A stretch of 64,000 bases of DNA. It comes from Microbacterium sp. GTDB taxonomy: Bacteria > Actinomycetota > Actinomycetes > Actinomycetales > Microbacteriaceae. Under the pieces are notes generated by a model. That model saw only the letters and a list, made by a program, of their open reading frames with translations. It searched no databases and was not told the DNA's origin. The translations under genes were made by a program, and so were the position numbers. The stretch covers positions 248,001 through 312,000 of the forward strand of contig JAITLK010000003.1 of the NCBI GenBank assembly GCA_031277945.1, in the 5' to 3' direction. This document shows, one piece after another, positions 50,348 through 58,208 of the stretch (position 1 is the first letter of the stretch; every line of letters begins with the position of its first letter).

Positions 50348-51211
50348 TCAGATCATCGACTTCGTGTGCCAGACCGTCTTGGTCTCCGTGAAGGCGGTGA
50401 TGCGCTGCAGCGATGGACTTGCGGCGTCCGTGCCGTCTTCGGGCGTGAGCACGCGCTTCAGCGTGCCCGCCGCGGACTGCTGCAGGGAGATCCAGTCCAG
50501 CGCACCGGCACCCACCAGATCAAGGGCGTTGACGTCGTCGTGCGATGCCAGCCAGGGCGCGATCTCGGCCGGGGAACCGGTGAGCACGTTCACGACGCCC
50601 GCGGGGACGTCGCTGGTGGCGAGGACCTCGGCAAAGGAGATCGAGGACAGCGGGAAGGCCTCACTCGCGATCACGACGACGGCGTTTCCGGCCACGAGGG
50701 CGGGGGCGACCGCCGACACGAGCCCCAGCAGAGCGTTGTCCTGCGGGGCGATGATCACCACGACGCCGGTGGGCTCGGGAACCGAGATGTTGAAGTACGG
50801 GCCCGCCACCGGGTTCGCGGCACCCGAGACCTGCGAGAACTTGTCGCACCAGCCGGCGTACCAGACCCAGCGATCGATCGCTTCATCCACCTGGGCAGCG
50901 GCGGCCGCCGCCGGCACGCCCTGCTGTGCGGTGATCTCCTCGACGAACTGCGCGCGGCGGCCCTCCAGCACTTCGGCGATCCGGTACAGCACCTGGCCGC
51001 GGTTGTACGCGGTGGCGCCCGACCAGCCCTTCACCGCTGCCCGCGCGGCCTTCACCGCGTCGCGGGCATCCTTGCGCGATGCCTGAGCCGCGTTGGCGAG
51101 GAAATCGCCCGACGGCGAGCTGACGGCATAGGTGCGACCGGACTCGCTGCGCGGGAACGCGCCGCCGATGGCCAGCTTGTACGTCTTGGGCACGGTCAGT
51201 CGCTTGCTCAC
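50348..51211 (-). CDS. short aldehyde dehydrogenase-like protein lacking the catalytic half
   Basis: A 287-residue protein homologous only to the N-terminal, NAD-binding half of aldehyde dehydrogenases (KDARDAVKAARAAVKGWSG, VPEPTGVVVIIAPQDNALLGLVSAVAPALVAGNAVVVIAS). The segment with the catalytic Cys and the C-terminal oligomerisation part are absent, and the tail (TAFTETKTVWHTKSMI) looks like a natural end. GTG at 51211 overlaps the stop of the full-length ALDH (GTGA) with GGAG upstream, so both are made together. It may be a non-catalytic subunit. I recall similar short partners in deoC-ALDH operons of other actinobacteria. Confidence 0.85.
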   Translation of the reverse strand: MSKRLTVPKTYKLAIGGAFPRSESGRTYAVSSPSGDFLANAAQASRKDARDAVKAARAAVKGWSGATAYNRGQVLYRIAEVLEGRRAQFVEEITAQQGVPAAAAAAQVDEAIDRWVWYAGWCDKFSQVSGAANPVAGPYFNISVPEPTGVVVIIAPQDNALLGLVSAVAPALVAGNAVVVIASEAFPLSSISFAEVLATSDVPAGVVNVLTGSPAEIAPWLASHDDVNALDLVGAGALDWISLQQSAAGTLKRVLTPEDGTDAASPSLQRITAFTETKTVWHTKSMI

Positions 51212-52650
51212 GCCGCTCCACCCTTCAGGTAGGCGAGGAGGCCGTGACGGCCGCCCTCGCGTCCGTAGCCGGACTCCTTGTAGCCGCCGAACGGGCTCGA
51301 CGGATCGAACTTGTTGAACGTGTTCGCCCACACCACACCCGCACGCAGGCGGTCGGCCACGGCGAGGATGCGCGAACCCTTCTCGCTCCAGATGCCGGCG
51401 GACAGGCCGTAGGGCGTGTTGTTCGCCTTCTCGATCGCCTCCGCGGGCGTGCGGAAGGTGAGCACGGACAGCACCGGCCCGAACACCTCCTCGCGAGCGA
51501 TGCGGTGGCTCGCCTGCACGTTTGTGAAGATCGTCGGGGCGAACCAGAAGCCGTTGTCCGGCATGTCGCAGTCCGCGCTCCAGCGCTCGGCCCCCTCCGA
51601 CTCGCCGATGTCGCTGAGCGCACGGATGCGCTCCAGCTGGGCCGCGGAGTTGATCGCGCCGATGTCGGTGTTCTTATCCAGCGGGTCACCGAGGCGGAAC
51701 GTCGACAGGCGCGACTTCAGGCGATCGACGAAGTCCTCGGCGATCGACTCCTGGACGAGCAGGCGGCTTCCTGCGCAGCAGACGTGGCCCTGATTGAAGA
51801 AGATGCCGTTGACGACGCCTTCGACAGCCTGGTCGATCGGCGCATCGTCGAACACGATGTTGGCTGCCTTGCCGCCGAGCTCGAGCGTGAGGCTCTTGCC
51901 CGTTCCGGCAACGGACTGCGCGATCGATCGGCCCACCGCGGTGGATCCGGTGAAGGCCACCTTGTTGACGTCGGGGTGGTTGACCACCGCGGAGCCGGTG
52001 GCGCCCGCACCCGTGACGATGTTCAGCACACCGGCGGGAAGACCCGCCTGCTGCACGATCTCGGCGAACAGCAGGGCGGTGAGAGAGGTGGTCTCGGCGG
52101 GCTTGAGCACGACGGTGTTTCCGGCGGCCAGCGCCGGAGCGACCTTCCACGCCAGCATCAGCAGCGGGAAGTTCCACGGGATCACCTGGCCCGCCACCCC
52201 GAGGGCACGCGGGTTCGCTCCGAGTCCGGCGTAGTCGAGCTTGTCCGCCCAGCCCGCGTAGTAGAAGAACCACGCGGCCACGAGCGGCACGTCCACGTCG
52301 CGGCTCTCCTTGATCGGCTTGCCGTTGTCCAGGGATTCGGCCACGGCCAGCTCGCGGGCACGCTCCTGGACCAGACGAGCGATGCGGAACAGGTACTTCC
52401 CGCGATCGCGTCCGCTCATCTTCGACCACACCCGGTCGTAGGCGCGGCGGGCAGCGGCGACCGCACGGTCGACGTCGCTCTCGTCCGCGGTCGAGATCAT
52501 CGCGATCGTCGACTCGTCGGCGGGGTTGATGGTTCGAAACGACGCACCGTTGCCTTCGACGAACTCGCCGTCGATGAAGAGGCCGTACTCGTCCTTCAGG
52601 TTCAGGATCGCGCGGGATTCCGGCGCGTCGGCGTACTCGAGAAAGCTCAT
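51208..52650 (-). CDS. aldehyde dehydrogenase family protein
   Basis: A 480-residue NAD(P)-dependent aldehyde dehydrogenase. The PWNFPLLMLAWKVAPALAAGN Rossmann segment, the general-base Glu in LELGGKA near residue 255 and the nucleophilic Cys in NQGHVCCAGSRL near 290 are intact, along with EEVFGPVLSVL near 385. It follows deoC by 67 bp. DeoC releases acetaldehyde from deoxyribose 5-phosphate, so oxidation of acetaldehyde to acetate is the natural role, as inferred from context. Confidence 0.93.
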   Translation of the reverse strand: MSFLEYADAPESRAILNLKDEYGLFIDGEFVEGNGASFRTINPADESTIAMISTADESDVDRAVAAARRAYDRVWSKMSGRDRGKYLFRIARLVQERARELAVAESLDNGKPIKESRDVDVPLVAAWFFYYAGWADKLDYAGLGANPRALGVAGQVIPWNFPLLMLAWKVAPALAAGNTVVLKPAETTSLTALLFAEIVQQAGLPAGVLNIVTGAGATGSAVVNHPDVNKVAFTGSTAVGRSIAQSVAGTGKSLTLELGGKAANIVFDDAPIDQAVEGVVNGIFFNQGHVCCAGSRLLVQESIAEDFVDRLKSRLSTFRLGDPLDKNTDIGAINSAAQLERIRALSDIGESEGAERWSADCDMPDNGFWFAPTIFTNVQASHRIAREEVFGPVLSVLTFRTPAEAIEKANNTPYGLSAGIWSEKGSRILAVADRLRAGVVWANTFNKFDPSSPFGGYKESGYGREGGRHGLLAYLKGGAA

Positions 52651-52717
52651 CGTGCTTCGTCCTTCAGATCCGGGCTCGCATCCACGGGGGACGCGAAGTA
52701 GTCGGGGGAGCTCATCG

Positions 52718-53728
52718 TCAGTCGATGGTCACGTAGTCGGGGCCGGAGTAGTGTCCGGTGGTCATCTTCTGGCGCTGCAGCAGAACATCGTTGAGAAGAC
52801 TCGATGCGCCGAAGCGGAACAGATGCGGCTGGAGCCACTCTTCGCCCACGGTCTCGGCGACGGTGACGACGTACTTGATGGCATCCTTCGAGGTTCGGAT
52901 GCCACCCGCGGGCTTCACGCCGATCTTCTCACCGGTGAGGCGGTACCAGTCCCGGACGACCTCCAGCATCAGGAGGGTGACGGGGAGCGTGGCTGCCGGG
53001 GTCACCTTGCCCGTGGACGTCTTGATGAAGTCGCCGCCCGCGAGGATGGCGAGCCACGAGGCGCGCTTGACGTTGTCATACGTGTTCAGCTCGCCGGTCT
53101 CCAGGATCACCTTGAGCGACGCGGAGGTTCCGTCCGCGCGGCGGCACGCCTCCTTCACCTGGACGATCTGGTCGAACACCACCGAGTAGCGGCCTGACAG
53201 GAACGCACCGCGGTCGATGACCATGTCGATCTCATCGGCGCCCGCGGCGACGGCCTCGCGGGTATCGGCCAGCTTGATCGCCAGCGAGGAGCGGCCGGAG
53301 GGGAACGCGGTGGCCACGGCGGCGACCGAGATCAGCCCGTCATCGGGATCGCCGTGCAGCGCTCCGAGCGCCTCGACGGCGTACGGCACCATGTCGCCGT
53401 ACACGCACACGGCGGCCACGCGCGGGCAGGTCGGGTCAGAGGCGTCGGGATGCACGGCCTTGGCGACGAGGGATCGCACCTTGCCGGGCGTGTCCGCGCC
53501 TTCGAGCGTGGTGAGGTCGATCAGCTCGATGACCCGGTCCAGGGCCCACTTCTTCGAGGTGGTCTTGATCGAGCGCGTGCCCAGATCGGCTGCGCGCTGC
53601 TCCAGGCCCACGGCATCCACTCCGGGCAGGCCGTGCAGGAAGCGGGCCAGGGTGAGGTCGTCGGGCTCACCGCCGATCATCTCGCGCGCTCGTGCGGCGC
53701 GCTCTGCGGTGTCCGCCACAGCGGTCAT
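52718..53728 (-). CDS. deoC: deoxyribose-phosphate aldolase
   Basis: A 336-residue class I aldolase that splits 2-deoxyribose 5-phosphate into glyceraldehyde 3-phosphate and acetaldehyde. The Schiff-base lysine lies in GGDFIKTSTGK near residue 230 and a second active-site lysine in VKPAGGIR near 265. It is longer than E. coli DeoC (259 residues) because of an N-terminal extension of about 70 residues, as is common in actinobacteria. Its ATG overlaps the regulator stop (ATGA) with GGAGG upstream. It is the first enzyme of a regulator-deoC-ALDH-ALDH operon. Confidence 0.95.
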   Translation of the reverse strand: MTAVADTAERAARAREMIGGEPDDLTLARFLHGLPGVDAVGLEQRAADLGTRSIKTTSKKWALDRVIELIDLTTLEGADTPGKVRSLVAKAVHPDASDPTCPRVAAVCVYGDMVPYAVEALGALHGDPDDGLISVAAVATAFPSGRSSLAIKLADTREAVAAGADEIDMVIDRGAFLSGRYSVVFDQIVQVKEACRRADGTSASLKVILETGELNTYDNVKRASWLAILAGGDFIKTSTGKVTPAATLPVTLLMLEVVRDWYRLTGEKIGVKPAGGIRTSKDAIKYVVTVAETVGEEWLQPHLFRFGASSLLNDVLLQRQKMTTGHYSGPDYVTID

Positions 53729-54660
53729 TCGTCCTCCAGCAGGTCTCGGGCAGTGCCCTCGTCGGTGATCAGGATGGAACACAGTCCGTTCACGACCACC
53801 GCTCGGGCGATGTCGTGCTTGTCCTCGCCCGCCACCACGAAGATCGCGGTCTTGGCGGCGCGCAGGGTGCTCAGCTCGACGCCCACGGTGCGGCCGTCGA
53901 GTTCGGGATCGACGATGTTCCCGTTGGCATCGATGTAGCGACCGAGGACATCGCCGACGGCGCCCTTCATGGCCAGCTCCTCCAGGTCGCTCGCCCGCAG
54001 ATATCCGGAATCCACGAGCGCCGAGTTCTTGTCCCCCAGGCCGGCGCTGTAGAGGTAGGCATCGGCGCGCAGCGCGAGATCCAGGACAGCGGCGACGGTG
54101 CGGTCCGAGGCGATGGCATCCTTCGTCTCGCGACGCTCGAGCACGGCCGGTGAGGGCAGCAGGACGACCTGGCCACGTCCGCGGTTGGCGATGGTGGAGG
54201 CCAGCGTCGCCGCTGTGGATGCTCGCCGGTTCAGGCTCACTCCCCCGTTGATCTGCACCACCGTGACGCCCGTCGCCCAGCCGTCGGGAAGTTTGTCCGC
54301 CACCTCGGTCAGCGTGTGGCCCCAGCTCACGCCGAGCGTCTTCGGAACCGGACGCAGCGCGGTGAGGAAGTCAGCCGCAGCCTGGGTGACGACGGAGGTG
54401 ACGGAACCGATCTCATCCGGGACCGGGACCACGATCGCATCGCTCAGGCCGAAGCGGGCGCAGAGCTCGCGCTCCAGGGCGAGGCGGCGAGCGCGAGGGT
54501 GCACGATCTCAATACGCACGATGCCGCGCTCACGCGCCTGCGTGAGCAGTCGGCCGGCCTTCCAGCGGGAGATCCCGAGGAGCGCGCCGATCTCGTCCTG
54601 CGTCTTGTTCTCCTCGTAATAGAGTTCCGCGACGCGGACCGCGAGCAGTTCGTCATCCAC
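53725..54660 (-). CDS. sugar-binding transcriptional regulator, SorC/DeoR type
   Basis: A 311-residue regulator. An N-terminal HTH (YYEENKTQDEIGALLGISRWKAGRLLTQARERGIV, residues about 13-48) precedes a SorC sugar-phosphate-binding domain (SWGHTLTEVADKLP, INGGVSLN, GLGDKNSALVDSGYL). The likely effector is deoxyribose 5-phosphate, by analogy with the Bacillus deoxyribonucleoside regulator. GTG start, 6 nt after a TACCGT hexamer. The palindrome at 54712-54725 upstream is its probable operator. Confidence 0.92.
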   Translation of the reverse strand: MDDELLAVRVAELYYEENKTQDEIGALLGISRWKAGRLLTQARERGIVRIEIVHPRARRLALERELCARFGLSDAIVVPVPDEIGSVTSVVTQAAADFLTALRPVPKTLGVSWGHTLTEVADKLPDGWATGVTVVQINGGVSLNRRASTAATLASTIANRGRGQVVLLPSPAVLERRETKDAIASDRTVAAVLDLALRADAYLYSAGLGDKNSALVDSGYLRASDLEELAMKGAVGDVLGRYIDANGNIVDPELDGRTVGVELSTLRAAKTAIFVVAGEDKHDIARAVVVNGLCSILITDEGTARDLLEDE

Positions 54661-54666
54661 TCCTCG

Positions 54667-54672
54667 ACGGTA
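54667..54672 (-). promoter_or_regulatory. -10 hexamer of a leaderless promoter for the deoC operon
   Basis: TACCGT on the minus strand, 6 nt (CGAGGA), then GTG at 54660. Confidence 0.6.
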
Positions 54673-54711
54673 CCGCCGCCTCCAGGCTCTGACAACATCT
54701 GCGCCCCACTC

Positions 54712-54725
54712 TGCTCATATGAGCA
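54712..54725. promoter_or_regulatory. palindromic operator of the SorC/DeoR-type regulator
   Basis: TGCTCATATGAGCA is a perfect 14-bp palindrome, 52-65 bp upstream of the regulator start and 40 bp upstream of the -10 hexamer. It is the only strong palindrome in the promoter. Confidence 0.6.
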
Positions 54726-54767
54726 AGAGCCTCTGCGCTGATGCGCATCGACCGCACCGCGCCCGGG

Positions 54768-55706
54768 TCAGGACAGGATCAACCGCGTGCGCGCGACGTC
54801 ATCGGTCATCTGCTCGATGAGAGCGGGAATCCCCTGGAACGCGACCATGCCGCGGATACGATCGACGAATTCGACCACCACGTGCTGTCCGTAGAGGTCC
54901 AGGCCCGTCTCATCGAGGACGTACGCCTCCACCTGGCGGAACTCCACATCGTCGAACGTGGGGTTCACGCCCACCGAGATCGCCGACTTGTGGTGGACGC
55001 CGTCCGGTGTCACGAGCCATCCGGCGTAAACGCCGTCGGCAGGCACGTCCCCCTGCGACTGCGGGGAGAGGTTGGCCGTCGGGAAGCCGAGCTCACGCCC
55101 GCGCTTCAGCCCGTGAACCACTTCGCCCTCCACGCGGTGCGGGCGCCCCAGGAGCTGGGCAGCACGTGCGACATCGCCCGTCGACAGCAGCTCGCGGATC
55201 CAGCTGGACGATACCCGGCGCTCCTCGCCGGCGACCACGACGTCGTCGACCACGTCCGTGGTGAAGCCGAGTTCCGCGCCCATCCGCTCCAGCAGCTGCG
55301 CATCGCCCGCGCCGCGATAGCCGAAGCGGAAGTCGGTGCCGAGCAGGACGACCACCGCCCCGAGGTCGCCCACCAGAATCTCGCGGACGAAGTCCTCCGC
55401 TGAGAGGTGGGACATCTCCTCGTCGAAGCGCAGCACCACAGCGGCATCGAGGCCGGTGCCGGCGAGAAGATCGATCTTCTGCCCGAGGCTCACCAGCTCG
55501 TTCGGGCACAGCTCTGGACGGATCGTGGCGAGCGGGTTGCGGTCGAATGTCACCGCGACCACCTTCGCCCCGAGACGCTCGGCATCGGCGCGAGCACGCT
55601 CCAGCACCTGCCGGTGGCCGGTGTGCACACCGTCGAACTTGCCGATGGCGATCACCGACGGCCCGAAGTCGTCAGGGATGTCCGCGGGATCGGAGAACAC
55701 GATCAC
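54768..55706 (-). CDS. ribF: bifunctional riboflavin kinase/FAD synthetase
   Basis: A 312-residue enzyme producing FMN and FAD. The N-terminal nucleotidyltransferase half opens with VIAIGKFDGVHTGHRQVL near residue 18 and holds SSSWIRELLSTGDV near 160; the C-terminal flavokinase half has GRELGFPTANLSP near 195 and the ATP-site VGVNPTFDD near 235. GTG at 55706 has GGAGG upstream and overlaps the preceding stop (GTGA). It is part of the truB-to-ribF minus-strand unit. Confidence 0.96.
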   Translation of the reverse strand: MIVFSDPADIPDDFGPSVIAIGKFDGVHTGHRQVLERARADAERLGAKVVAVTFDRNPLATIRPELCPNELVSLGQKIDLLAGTGLDAAVVLRFDEEMSHLSAEDFVREILVGDLGAVVVLLGTDFRFGYRGAGDAQLLERMGAELGFTTDVVDDVVVAGEERRVSSSWIRELLSTGDVARAAQLLGRPHRVEGEVVHGLKRGRELGFPTANLSPQSQGDVPADGVYAGWLVTPDGVHHKSAISVGVNPTFDDVEFRQVEAYVLDETGLDLYGQHVVVEFVDRIRGMVAFQGIPALIEQMTDDVARTRLILS

Positions 55707-56179
55707 GACGTGACCTCCGATGAGACGCCGGGCTTGTGGGTGATCAGATACCACAGACCGACGAACGGCAGCAGGAGCGGGATGAAAACGTATCCCTGCC
55801 CGAACACGCTCCACACCGTCGGGTGTGCGAACAGGTCGGGCAGGACGAGGCTCAACGTTCCGATCACCAGCACACCCGCCAGCTCGAAGCAGATCGCGAT
55901 CCATGCGACCGTGTACCAACCGGGTCGACGCGAGAAGATCAGTGCCAGAGTGGCGACGATGTACACCGCGGCGGATGCTGCGGACAGCGAGTAGGCCAGC
56001 GGCGCCTCGCCGAACTTCTCCACGATCTGCACGAACGAACGAGCGGTGGCACCGAGGGCGAGCACCGCGTACACCGCCACCAGCACCTGACCGATGCCGC
56101 TCATCCGGCGCGGGTTCTTCGCGCGGCGCGGGGTCTCGGATCCCCGGGGGTTCTGCCCGGTCTGAGCCTGTGTCATCAC
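55703..56179 (-). CDS. hypothetical four-helix membrane protein
   Basis: A 158-residue protein with a Pro/Arg-rich cytosolic N-terminus (residues 1-28) and four hydrophobic segments near residues 30-50, 64-83, 90-112 and 126-146. It has no conserved catalytic motif. Its stop overlaps the ribF start, implying coupled translation. It resembles uncharacterised Microbacteriaceae membrane proteins found between truB and ribF; a flavin link is only suggested by position. Confidence 0.78.
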   Translation of the reverse strand: MMTQAQTGQNPRGSETPRRAKNPRRMSGIGQVLVAVYAVLALGATARSFVQIVEKFGEAPLAYSLSAASAAVYIVATLALIFSRRPGWYTVAWIAICFELAGVLVIGTLSLVLPDLFAHPTVWSVFGQGYVFIPLLLPFVGLWYLITHKPGVSSEVTS

Positions 56180-56218
56180 TCGGACGATTCTACCTGCGGC
56201 GCGGGTGCGGACCGGCGC

Positions 56219-56587
56219 TCAGGCCACCTGAACCGTCCAGATGACCTCCATGCGCCACACCATGATCGCGACGGCCAGCGCACCGACGCCCATCACCACC
56301 GTCGCCCATCGCGAGCGGTCGACGAACGCCCACACGACGACACCGACGGGGATGAGCGCTGCGGAGATGAGGTAGGTCCAGAACTCCAGCAGGCTGCCCG
56401 ACGGCGGGTTGCCGGCGAACGGAGCAGCGATGGCGATCACGATCTGCGCGATCAGCAGCAGCTCCAGCACCGCGAGCGCCCCGACGCTCCAGTCACCGGG
56501 CACACGTCCGATGAGGCCCAGCACAATGCACAGGAGCGCGGCGGCCACCGCCACCGCCACCGCGGCGATCGTGAACCCGAGGATCAT
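56219..56587 (-). CDS. hypothetical four-helix membrane protein
   Basis: A 122-residue protein consisting almost wholly of four hydrophobic helices (ILGFTIAAVAVAVAAALLCIVLG at the start, WATVVMGVGALAVAIMVW near the end). No family is recognised. ATG at 56587 is preceded by GAGGA and overlaps the stop of a 14-codon ORF that itself overlaps the truB stop. It is part of the minus-strand truB-ribF unit. Confidence 0.75.
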   Translation of the reverse strand: MILGFTIAAVAVAVAAALLCIVLGLIGRVPGDWSVGALAVLELLLIAQIVIAIAAPFAGNPPSGSLLEFWTYLISAALIPVGVVVWAFVDRSRWATVVMGVGALAVAIMVWRMEVIWTVQVA

Positions 56588-56628
56588 GCGCTGGTCCTCG
56601 GCGTCCGGTTCATCGTGCGGGTGCTCAT
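56584..56628 (-). CDS. tiny bridging ORF between truB and the next membrane-protein gene
   Basis: A 14-residue reading frame (MSTRTMNRTPRTSA) whose ATG overlaps the truB stop and whose TGA overlaps the next start, both as ATGA. It is basic and Thr-rich. It probably relays translating ribosomes rather than making a functional peptide. Confidence 0.4.
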   Translation of the reverse strand: MSTRTMNRTPRTSA

Positions 56629-57533
56629 GGCTGCTCCTCCGGCATGTTCATGGCGCTCTTGAGGTCGGCGCCGCGCCGTTCCAGAACGCCGATCAGCGAG
56701 CCGTCCGGGGCAATCGCGGCCACGGGAAGGGACGCGACGCGTTCGGCCGCACCGGCCAGCTTCTTGCCGTGGCGAAGATCGGTGGCCTCCTGCTCGGTCA
56801 CGGTGAGAGCTCCGAGCACGTCGGTGGCGACCCGGGCGGGTGTGAGCACCGGGGCCGCGCCGATGTCGTCGGTCAGAGCCACGGCGTCCGACACGAGGAA
56901 CGGACCGATGGCGCTCCGCCGCAGCGCCGTCAGGTGTCCGCCGACGCCGAGCGCAGCGCCGAGGTCCCGGGCAAGCGCCCGGATGTAGGTGCCGCTCGTG
57001 CAGTCGACCACGACGTCGAGGTCGATGACATCGTCGCCGCGTCGGGCGGCCAGCACCTCGAAACGAGAGACGGTGACCGGACGTGACTTCAGTTCGACGC
57101 TCTCACCAGCGCGAGCCAGGTCGTATGCGCGCTTGCCGTCCACCTTGATCGCGGACACGGTGCTCGGCACCTGGAGGATGTCGCCCGTGAGCGCGGCGAT
57201 CCCCGCGGAGATGGCCGCGTCGGTGACGCCATCAGCCGTTGCGGTCGCGGTGACCGTTCCGTCGGCGTCGTCCGAATCGGTGCTGACACCCAGCCGGATG
57301 GTGGCGGTGTATGTCTTGTCCAGACCCACCAGGAACGTGAGAAGGCGGGTGGCCCCCTCGATACCGATGAGCAGCAGACCGGTGGCCATCGGATCCAGCG
57401 TTCCGGCGTGGCCCACCTTTCGCGTGCCGAACCCTCGCCGCACTCGGGCGACGACGTCGTGGCTCGTGATTCCCTGCGGCTTGTCCACCAGCAGCAGCCC
57501 CGCCGCGGGGCGGGGTCCGTTCGCGCGGGCCAT
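56625..57533 (-). CDS. truB: tRNA pseudouridine-55 synthase
   Basis: A 302-residue pseudouridine synthase that modifies U55 in the T-loop of tRNAs. The N-terminal DKPQGITSHDVVARVRR and the catalytic Asp in GHAGTLDPMATGLLL near residue 45 are intact. Further landmarks are TGDILQVPSTVSAIKVDGKRAYDLARAGE near 125 and CTSGTYIRALARDLGAALG near 180. The ATG overlaps the stop of the upstream kinase-like gene (TGATG). It belongs to the infB-rbfA-truB-ribF axis, here separated from rbfA by about 4 kb of other genes. Confidence 0.96.
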   Translation of the reverse strand: MARANGPRPAAGLLLVDKPQGITSHDVVARVRRGFGTRKVGHAGTLDPMATGLLLIGIEGATRLLTFLVGLDKTYTATIRLGVSTDSDDADGTVTATATADGVTDAAISAGIAALTGDILQVPSTVSAIKVDGKRAYDLARAGESVELKSRPVTVSRFEVLAARRGDDVIDLDVVVDCTSGTYIRALARDLGAALGVGGHLTALRRSAIGPFLVSDAVALTDDIGAAPVLTPARVATDVLGALTVTEQEATDLRHGKKLAGAAERVASLPVAAIAPDGSLIGVLERRGADLKSAMNMPEEQP

Positions 57534-58168
57534 CAGCAGGAGTCCTGGAAGAACTCGACCGGACGATCCGACCGGGAGATGTCGATGAGTGCCGACGCGG
57601 CTGCGCGTGGACGGGCATCGCGCAGATAGCGGAACTCGGCTTCGCTGTAGGGCGCGTCGGCCGAACGACCGGGGCGCTCGGCGAGACGGCTCTCCGGCGT
57701 CTCCAGCCAGAGCCCGAACGCCGCCGTGCCGCGAATTCCCTCCTGCTGGGCGAACACGCCGTCCAGCACCAGGACGGCGTCCTCGGGTGCCGTGACCCAC
57801 CGCGCCTCGACCGGCTGATCGCGTCGTTCATCCCACACGCGCAGTTGCACGCCCGCCGTGGCGGAGGCCTGAGCCCCCTCACGGAAGGGGTCCAAGAGCA
57901 CGCGTCGCAGCGTCTCCACATCGATGTCGCCCGGGGCGGGCTCCTCGGCGCGCTCGGCGCGGGGGCGCACGAAGTCCGTGAGGGACGCGCGCAGCACAGC
58001 AGATCCGTCCTCCCCGATGATCTCGGCGAAGGAGTCGGCAAAGGGGCGTGTGCTCTCGGGGTCGAGCCCGTCGACGAGCACCACCACGCGCCCCGCGGGA
58101 CTGTTGTGCCGCAGTTGCTCGCGCAGCTCACGCTGCAGCGTGGTGACGGGGGTGATCGGGAGCCGCAT
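57533..58168 (-). CDS. uridine kinase-like protein with a degenerate P-loop
   Basis: A 211-residue protein with the overall order of a nucleoside/pantothenate-kinase fold: beta strand VVVLVDGLDPESTRPFADSFAE at residue 28, an acidic DIDVETLRRVLLDPFREGA segment, and VLVLDGVFAQQEGI (Walker B-like) near 130. The P-loop lysine is missing: where GxxGxGKT is expected the protein has GLDPESTR. ATP hydrolysis is therefore doubtful. Its ATG is leaderless and it is coupled to truB, so it could be a substrate-binding or regulatory relative. Related proteins are annotated uridine kinases. Confidence 0.75.
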   Translation of the reverse strand: MRLPITPVTTLQRELREQLRHNSPAGRVVVLVDGLDPESTRPFADSFAEIIGEDGSAVLRASLTDFVRPRAERAEEPAPGDIDVETLRRVLLDPFREGAQASATAGVQLRVWDERRDQPVEARWVTAPEDAVLVLDGVFAQQEGIRGTAAFGLWLETPESRLAERPGRSADAPYSEAEFRYLRDARPRAAASALIDISRSDRPVEFFQDSC

Positions 58169-58174
58169 GCCTCC

Positions 58175-58180
58175 AGCCTA
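58175..58180 (-). promoter_or_regulatory. -10 hexamer of a leaderless promoter for the kinase-like/truB unit
   Basis: TAGGCT on the minus strand, 6 nt (GGAGGC), then ATG at 58168. It faces the mutY promoter only 14 bp away. Confidence 0.6.
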
Positions 58181-58194
58181 CGGGTGAGGGCGGA

Positions 58195-58200
58195 TAGGCT
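58195..58200 (+). promoter_or_regulatory. -10 hexamer of the mutY promoter
   Basis: TAGGCT, 8 nt, then GTG at 58209; divergent from and mirror-like to the hexamer at 58175-58180. Confidence 0.55.
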
Positions 58201-58208
58201 GGTGCCTC

